Positions 58,610-64,000 of a DNA stretch of 64,000 bases are shown here, piece after piece; position 1 is the first letter of the stretch, and the number at the start of each line of letters is the position of its first letter. Source of the DNA: Omphalotus guepiniiformis (taxonomy: Eukaryota; Basidiomycota; Agaricomycetes; Agaricales; Omphalotaceae). The translations under genes and the position numbers were made by a program. The stretch is taken from assembly GCA_028554645.1 (NCBI GenBank), contig JAQOOI010000080.1, positions 868,001 to 932,000 of the forward strand, written 5' to 3'. The notes below the pieces were generated by a model that was not told the DNA's origin, did not search any database, and saw only the letters and a program-made list of their open reading frames with translations.

Positions 58610-59989
58610 ATGCGAGGATGTTCCACCCTTCGTTCTCAATTTCGACTTGGAAATGTCATCCGTCCGCGCCCTCGACACCTTACTCTTCCGTCTTCAACCT
58701 CTGCTACGAGTCATAGCAGTTCAGCTTCTTCACCCGATCCATTTTCCCTAGTCGCACCCGAACTCTCAGAATTACGACAAGACCTTGTGAAATTACTAGG
58801 TTCTGCGCATCCTGGGTTGGATGATATTGCGAAATACTATTTTCTTAGACCTTCGAAGCAACTTAGACCACTGCTTATACTGCTTTTCTCGCAAGCTACG
58901 AATGGGCTCGGAAAGGATTGGCCGCTCAAAAAGTGGGCTTCGGAGCAATCGCGCGCTGGTGGTCGAATGGAGGACCTCGACAGGCCGTTATCTAGGTCTG
59001 ACGTGTTAAACGATTGGAATCCTGGTATTCCAGACAAAACAACACTTTTCAACCCTACATTCTCATTACAACCTCCTTCGCAGTACACGGAAACGACTGT
59101 GCCGAGTTTTCCATACACGTCAGTTCGAGAGCTCGTTTCTCCTTCAGTTATACTTCCGACACAGCTACGGCTTGCGCAGATTGTGGAGATGGTTCATGCG
59201 GCTTCGCTTTTACATGATGATGTTATTGACGAGTCGCCACTTCGTCGAGGGACGGCTTCTGCACCAGAGGCTTTTGGGAATAAGCTTGCTGTGCTAGGCG
59301 GGAATTTCATTCTTGGTAGAGCTAGTGCTTCGCTTGCTCGTTTGGGTGACCCGGAGGTTATACAACTCATTGCTAGCGTGATAGCTAACTTGGTCGAGGG
59401 CGAGATTCTGCAAATGCAGGAAGTTCATTCAACTGAGCTCGGTTCATCTACGCCGTCTTCGTCATCACCGTCATCATCAACACAGGTAGCGAAAGGCGCT
59501 TGGACACTATACCTCCAAAAGACATACATGAAAACCGCAAGTCTCATGGCAAAAGGTGCCCGGAGCGCTGTCGTCCTCGGTGGCTGCACAGACGGCGAAA
59601 TATACAAAGAAGTAGCTTACGCATATGGCCGCAACCTCGGAATTGCGTTCCAACTAGTTGACGATGTTCTCGATTACGAAGCTGTAGAGGAAACACTCGG
59701 GAAACCTGGAGGTGCAGATCTTCAGCTTGGACTAGCGACTGGTCCGGCTTTGTATGCGTGGGAGGAACATCCTGAGATGGGACCGCTTATAGAGAGGAAG
59801 TTTAGTGAGGAAGGGGATGTAGAGTTTGCTAGGGAACTTGTTAGGAAGTCTTCGGGAGTGGAGAGGACTCGTGAGTTGGCTATTGCGTATGCTACGCAGG
59901 CTAGAGATGTGTTGCAGCCACTTCCGGATAGCGAGGCCAAGGCTGCTTTGAAAGCGCTCACGGACCGTGTCATCAAACGGAAGTCTTAG
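58610..59989 (+). CDS. COQ1: Polyprenyl diphosphate synthase for ubiquinone (Coq1)
   Basis: Single exon, 459 aa, in contrast to its intron-rich neighbours. Makes the long isoprenoid tail of coenzyme Q in mitochondria. N-terminal Arg/Ser-rich presequence (MRGCSTLRSQFRLGNVIRP). Trans-prenyltransferase motifs: RPSKQLRPLLILL, first Asp-rich motif LLHDDVIDESPLRRG, GNKLAVLGGNFILGRASA, and second Asp-rich motif QLVDDVLDYE. The residues before the first motif (VEMVHAASLLHDD) are small, as in long-chain synthases. A Ser/Pro run (STPSSSSPSSSTQ) and an insert after the N-terminal helices (KKWASEQSRAGGRMED onward) lengthen it against human PDSS1. Tail length cannot be read from sequence. Confidence 0.95.
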   Translation: MRGCSTLRSQFRLGNVIRPRPRHLTLPSSTSATSHSSSASSPDPFSLVAPELSELRQDLVKLLGSAHPGLDDIAKYYFLRPSKQLRPLLILLFSQATNGLGKDWPLKKWASEQSRAGGRMEDLDRPLSRSDVLNDWNPGIPDKTTLFNPTFSLQPPSQYTETTVPSFPYTSVRELVSPSVILPTQLRLAQIVEMVHAASLLHDDVIDESPLRRGTASAPEAFGNKLAVLGGNFILGRASASLARLGDPEVIQLIASVIANLVEGEILQMQEVHSTELGSSTPSSSSPSSSTQVAKGAWTLYLQKTYMKTASLMAKGARSAVVLGGCTDGEIYKEVAYAYGRNLGIAFQLVDDVLDYEAVEETLGKPGGADLQLGLATGPALYAWEEHPEMGPLIERKFSEEGDVEFARELVRKSSGVERTRELAIAYATQARDVLQPLPDSEAKAALKALTDRVIKRKS

Positions 59990-61472
59990 CTGGTTGTAAA
60001 TTATTCTCATTCTGCATAGTCATTTCATTCATTATTCAAAGACGGTTCTAGTACAAGCTCCTTTTCTTCTTGTATCGTTGCGTTCACCACGCTAAAACCC
60101 GTTACTCCAATCAACATAGACGACTTACTCTGCATTCTGCTCGAAAGTTAAGGCTTCAGTCAGTCCACCTGCCCGATATTCGCCAAACATCAACGAAACG
60201 CAATAGCTGCACCGCGTTTCACCGCGAGATCGGTCATGAATAGTTTCAAAATCATAAATTCCGAGGCGATTGAGCTCAACTGAATCAGTGATACTGAAAT
60301 AGACAAAAACCCCTGATCCCCGTCCATACCGCTTAGAATCCTTGCAGCGAGGAGACCTAACGGGGGTAAAACCAAGAAAGAATTTTTTTAAATGTAAATA
60401 CAGGAAAAGAGAAAAAAGGGAAGAAAAGCTTGAAGTAAATCGGAATAATTGACGTACACTTGAAACCTTCAACCTTCAAACGGGAAAGAAGATTCAGAAT
60501 TAGGGACCCTGAGAATCAAGCTTCCGACTCTTACATACTTAGTACTCACCCCTGCGCCAACATGCTCCCTGTGTAAAAACTAAATATTGATGAAGAATGG
60601 AATGTATTTTCATAAGCGAGGGGGATAGGGAAAGGGGAATTGACAAATTGAACAGGAGGGGGGGGGGGGGGCGAAGAAAGCGATTCGAAAGTTCCGTGCG
60701 CATCCATGAGTACTTACATAGACAAAAAGGACTTACATACAGCCGTAAACTCCGACCCCGATATCGTTCTCCACAGGACAACGACCGTAGAAATAAACAG
60801 ACCGTGGTTTTATCTGGCGTAGACCCACACAATACGCGCGTCAAGAAGAACAAAGTTTGGATGTAACTGAAACTACATACACAGGAATTCGGACGTACGT
60901 ACGAAATGTATCCGGGGAATTAGGATTGAACTGAGGTGTAGTGGCGTATACATAGCGTGTCGTTTAGAATTAAATCGGTTTGAAGACTGTCTGTCGAGGT
61001 GGGCGTTTCAAGATAGGTTTCTTCGCTGGATTCGTGTGGACGCGTGTCGTCGCGGAATGAGGGGTACTACGCGCATCCCAAGTGCTCGATGGGTCAACGA
61101 AGTAGGCTTTGGATATGATATCGAATGTACTCACTAACGGAAAGATTGTTCTCTTTTCAGTACTTCACATTGCATCGGATATTGCAACGAGACACGCACG
61201 ATGAGCATAACAGGCTATAGAACTTCCTCTCTTCTTCCCGACTTCAACTAGTGATACCACCTGGGCCGAGGATACCGTGTAATGCATTGGCAATGACATT
61301 GGGTTGTCCCGAATCGTTGATGACCTTGCTTTGAGAAGACGAACGCGAATGAGGGAACGGAGTCCTAGTGAACAAGGGCTTATTGGAGGACTTTGAACAT
61401 CGTATCCAAACAGCAAAGGCATTGATTTCAGAGCTAAGGAGGACATGATAACGATTGCGGACTCCTCAGGAC
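59990..61472. other. Intergenic with coding-like stretches, no supported gene
   Basis: 1.5 kb between COQ1 (plus) and a minus-strand hydrolase. Minus-strand pieces look coding-like (see findings) but I could not assemble a gene with a start codon. Contains a 14-G run. Confidence 0.4.
60658..60671. repeat. Poly-G run of 14
   Basis: Uninterrupted G homopolymer; prone to sequencing length error. Confidence 0.9.
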
Positions 61473-62932
61473 TCAGCTTTGTTTCACCCCCCACTCCTCA
61501 CCAAACATCTGATTACTCTTCCCATCCATCTCATTAACCAACAACCTCGCACTCTCCACACCAGCGACAGGTAACCGAAGTATCTTGTCAGTAGAATGAG
61601 GAACATGAGTAGGGATAATACCCGCTTGTAATAAGACCGTCGCTTGGTCCCACCAGATATGTTCTACAATCAGATCAATCAGTCTTTATCAAACATACCT
61701 TGGTGCTAGGGTGAAGGTGTTGACGCACCATGATAGAGTCTATCCCCACGAACATTAACAACGCCCATCATCGGAATCTCGAGTTTTCTTCCGGTTGGTG
61801 GTACACCAGGAAGAAGCCAATCAACGAGTTTATCGTGTGTTAGTTTGAATATGAATTCGTCTACGATGCGATCGCTTCCGACGGTTCGAGAGACCAATTG
61901 GAGGGTTGTGTCGGTGGGGTTTCTGTGTTCGATGTGATGTAAGATGTATGAGTGGTGAAGGGGGTAGGAACGTACGCAAAGATAAAGTGATCTCTGTAGA
62001 ATGCGGTTAGGTTTTCACGACCGATTCCACCTGTCATCTGAGAACGGTCGTGTAATCAGAGGTTTAACGTTTATCTGTCATTGACTGACCGTAGGTACGT
62101 GATTCACATACGGCTCAGCCTAAAAAAATGAAGACCCTACACGAGAGAGAAAACATTTCGACTAACCACCATAGTACCCATAGTCTTCGCAACACTCCTC
62201 ACTTCAAACTCAAAATAGGTATGTTCATCCCAAATTGCTTCGATATCGAAATACGGTCCTCCGAGGTGTTTCCTTAGAAATACGAGTGAACGACTATGTG
62301 CGAGTGCGGCGTCGCCTGGGATGTACTCGGATGAGTGGGGGAGGATGAAGTATGGGGAGGTTGAGATGTATTTGTGTGTTGTTAGAAGAGGTTGAGTGAG
62401 AGGAGGAGGAGAAGAGTGTGCTGTGAGATGGACGAAGGTTGGGATTGGAGGTGGAGTTGGGAGGTTTATGCTGATTAGACAACATAATCGAGTGTCAAGA
62501 GTAATTTGTGATACGATCTCAGGGAGAATTTGTGTATCGTATACTACACCGAAATTACTTGAGATTGAAATGAAGAGAATAGAGATAAGACTTGCCATAC
62601 ACGCCAAACTTATCTCTCGTATCTAATTCTTCAAGACTCAACAAAGCTTCTACACCCTTCTTCAATCCATCCTCAACACTCCATCCACCTGACCCCGTAG
62701 TAACACCAACAACCGCAAACCCCTCTTCAGCCCACTTTTGTACTGGTTCTGGGTCAAGTGTACGTGGAGAGCCACGTATGAGAGGTAAGAAGAGGATAAT
62801 TCCTGGACCTGTACCACGTCGAGTCAAAGGAGGTTGTAGCACTGCATTCGAAGATAATCTGACGAGGGGTGCAGAGGGAAGAGACACTTGTTGTTCTTCT
62901 ATAGAGTTTGGGTCGTAGAACGTCGGTGCCAT
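61473..62932 (-). CDS. Dienelactone-hydrolase-like / SnoaL-like fusion enzyme
   Basis: Model: complement(join(61473..61663, 61729..61922, 61976..62037, 62090..62119, 62167..62543, 62596..62932)), 396 aa. The first about 240 residues resemble the fungal carboxymethylenebutenolidase (dienelactone hydrolase) group: PGIILFLPLIRGSPRTLDPE, WAEEGFAVVGVTTG, then a helical His/Pro-rich part. From DHFIFANPTDTTLQLVSRTV on, the C-terminal half is a SnoaL-like cone: VDEFIFKLTHDKLVDWLLPG, PMMGVVNVRGDRLYHEHIWW, ending GVKQS. The typical nucleophile elbow is not visible in the first half, so the hydrolase part may be inactive. Intron 1 begins GCAAGT (GC-AG); no GT donor keeps the frame. Divergent from the polyol dehydrogenase with 131 bp between. 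Family name is moderately sure, substrate unknown. Confidence 0.78.
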
Positions 62933-63063
62933 GAGAGAGGCGGATATTCGGAAGTTTATCTCCGACTCTTGAGTCTCGCTTCCTCGGATGTTTCCGATGT
63001 GTGCACCCCATGGGGTCAGGTCACTCTACTCTATAAAAGAAGATTGACTGAGTAATCTACTGT
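62933..63063. promoter_or_regulatory. Short bidirectional promoter
   Basis: 131 bp between divergent start codons of the hydrolase-like gene and the dehydrogenase; co-control possible but not shown. Confidence 0.45.
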
Positions 63064-64000
63064 ATGTTGCAATCTTCTCCCATGTCTCCTACTAACCTCT
63101 CCTGTGTACTAACGAAAGCCCAGTCTGTTGAAATTCAGACACAACCCACTCCTTCTCCTACTGAAGGTCAGGTTCTCGTTAAAGTCGAGTCGACTGGGAT
63201 CTGTGGAAGCGATGTAAGTAGGTCATGTACACTAGTAAGACGACTCTGATATACATCTCTCAGCTACACCTCTATAACCACTTTGGTGTTGAAAACGACC
63301 CAATGACACGTCCTGGAGTTCTAGGCCATGAATCAGCCGGAACAGTCGTTCAAGTCGCGTCTGGTGTTACTTCTGTCGTTGTAGGTGACCGTGTATGTAT
63401 CGAGCCAGCTATGTATTGTAAAGAGTAAGCAGCGCTTCTCAGTGTCTCTGGAAAGTATACTTTCTATTCCACAGATGCCACAACTGCAAGATTGGTAAAA
63501 CCAACATATGCCGCAATATCCGTCAAGCCGGGCTACCTCCTACTCCAGGTAGTAAGTATCTTCTTTAACAAACGCAAATGACTAGTGAAGTATGTTTGAA
63601 TTAGCTTTGGTGCAATATTACGCTTGTGATTCCGAGTATGTCGTGAAAATCCCAGACTCGTTGTCGTGGGAGGAAGCAGGGTGTATTCAACCACTCGCTG
63701 TTGCCGTGCAGGTACTTACATGCTATCTCCCCAACTCCGTGCCAAAGCGCTCACTCCTTCCTAGCTCGCGAAACGTGCTAAATTCGGTGCAGGTCAAACA
63801 GTCGCAGTGTTGTAAGTACCAATTCCTTGTATCCAGCGACGCTAACTTCACTTACCGGTCCCAGCGGATGCGGCCCCTTGGGCTGCCTAGTAATGGCCAC
63901 TGCCCGTGCATTCGGTGTATCCAAAGTCCTCGCAATCGACAAATTCCAACCCCGCATCGACTTTGCGAAAAAGATGTGGGCAGATTACGCTACCCTCTCT
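63064..64000 (+). CDS. Sorbitol/xylitol dehydrogenase-type zinc MDR (5' part, runs off the window)
   Basis: Model so far: join(63064..63213, 63264..63424, 63475..63551, 63605..63711, 63765..63811, 63865..>64000), 226 codons. Medium-chain NAD(P)-dependent polyol dehydrogenase. Catalytic zinc region: STGICGSDLHLYNHFG and GVLGHESAGTVVQVASGVTS; structural-zinc cysteines in CKECHNCKIGKTNIC; cofactor fold start VAVFGCGPLGCLVMATARAF followed by VLAIDKFQPRIDFAKK, where the Asp at the end of strand 2 (AIDKF) points to NAD. ATG at 63064 or 63082 are both in frame. The missing C-terminal third lies beyond the window. Sorbitol versus xylitol versus arabitol specificity cannot be told. Confidence 0.9.

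Noticed and set aside
1..64000. CRISPR arrays, transposons with terminal repeats, retroelement genes
   Set aside because: Looked for regularly spaced repeats, reverse-transcriptase/integrase or transposase motifs and long inverted repeats; none seen by eye.

Overview
The window looks like a gene-dense chromosome segment of a filamentous basidiomycete, most likely a mushroom-forming Agaricomycete. Almost every gene is cut by many introns of about 48-80 nt with GT..AG (twice GC..AG) ends. The gene set is fungal: GPC1, ALE1, fungal SOD-fold mitoribosomal protein, MscS channel with EF-hand, DUF3445/HDOD, Atf1-type bZIP. The short 3-24 nt exons and ~50% GC fit too. No viral, plasmid, CRISPR or prokaryotic operon features were seen. 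Exon coordinates were derived by hand from reading-frame continuity and splice signals; apart from the bZIP gene, all complete models add up to whole codons.

Layout. 0-9.4 kb, minus strand: NOP9 (rRNA processing), an F-box protein, a GNL3L/Grn1-type nucleolar GTPase and a Tra2-like SR splicing factor. 9.7-13.0 kb, plus strand: ribosomal protein eL18 (divergent from TRA2 over a 339-bp shared promoter) and the lysophospholipid acyltransferase ALE1. 13.4-19.4 kb, minus: a MARVEL-type four-TM protein, a large mucin-like single-pass membrane protein and a small single-pass membrane protein. 20.7-23.2 kb, plus: a decayed and an intact copy of a secreted polysaccharide-lyase-like jelly-roll protein. 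23.7-26.4 kb, minus: inositol polyphosphate multikinase and a METTL7-like methyltransferase. A 2.9-kb gene-poor interval follows, then an Atf1-like bZIP gene (29.4-30.9 kb) whose only intron does not keep frame as written. 31.9-36.6 kb, minus: WDR89-like protein, ER-anchored DUF3445/HDOD protein and a 94-aa basic protein. Then TAD1/ADAT1 (+), GPC1 (-), DAD1/OST2 (-), an SOD-fold mitoribosomal protein (+), hexokinase (-), a secreted alpha/beta hydrolase (+) with a GH35 beta-galactosidase pseudogene behind it, ATP synthase subunit d (-), an intron-containing tRNA-Val(CAC) (+), a coiled-coil protein (-), an MscS channel (+), COQ1 (+), a dienelactone-hydrolase/SnoaL-like enzyme (-) and the 5' part of a sorbitol/xylitol dehydrogenase (+, cut by the window end).

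The genes do not form one pathway. Most are housekeeping: ribosome biogenesis and translation (NOP9, GNL3L, eL18, mitoribosome, TAD1, tRNA), lipid and membrane work (ALE1, GPC1, DAD1, MscS), mitochondrial energy (ATP7, COQ1), sugar entry (hexokinase, polyol dehydrogenase). The accessory part is plant-polysaccharide related (lyase pair, GH35 relic, secreted esterase-like hydrolase). I did not find a convincing new multi-gene system. The points most worth a second look are the bZIP frame conflict, the two decayed carbohydrate-active genes, the mirrored ATG-only exons of TRA2 and eL18, two GC-AG introns, and coding-like stretches at 57.8-58.2 and 60.1-61.4 kb.
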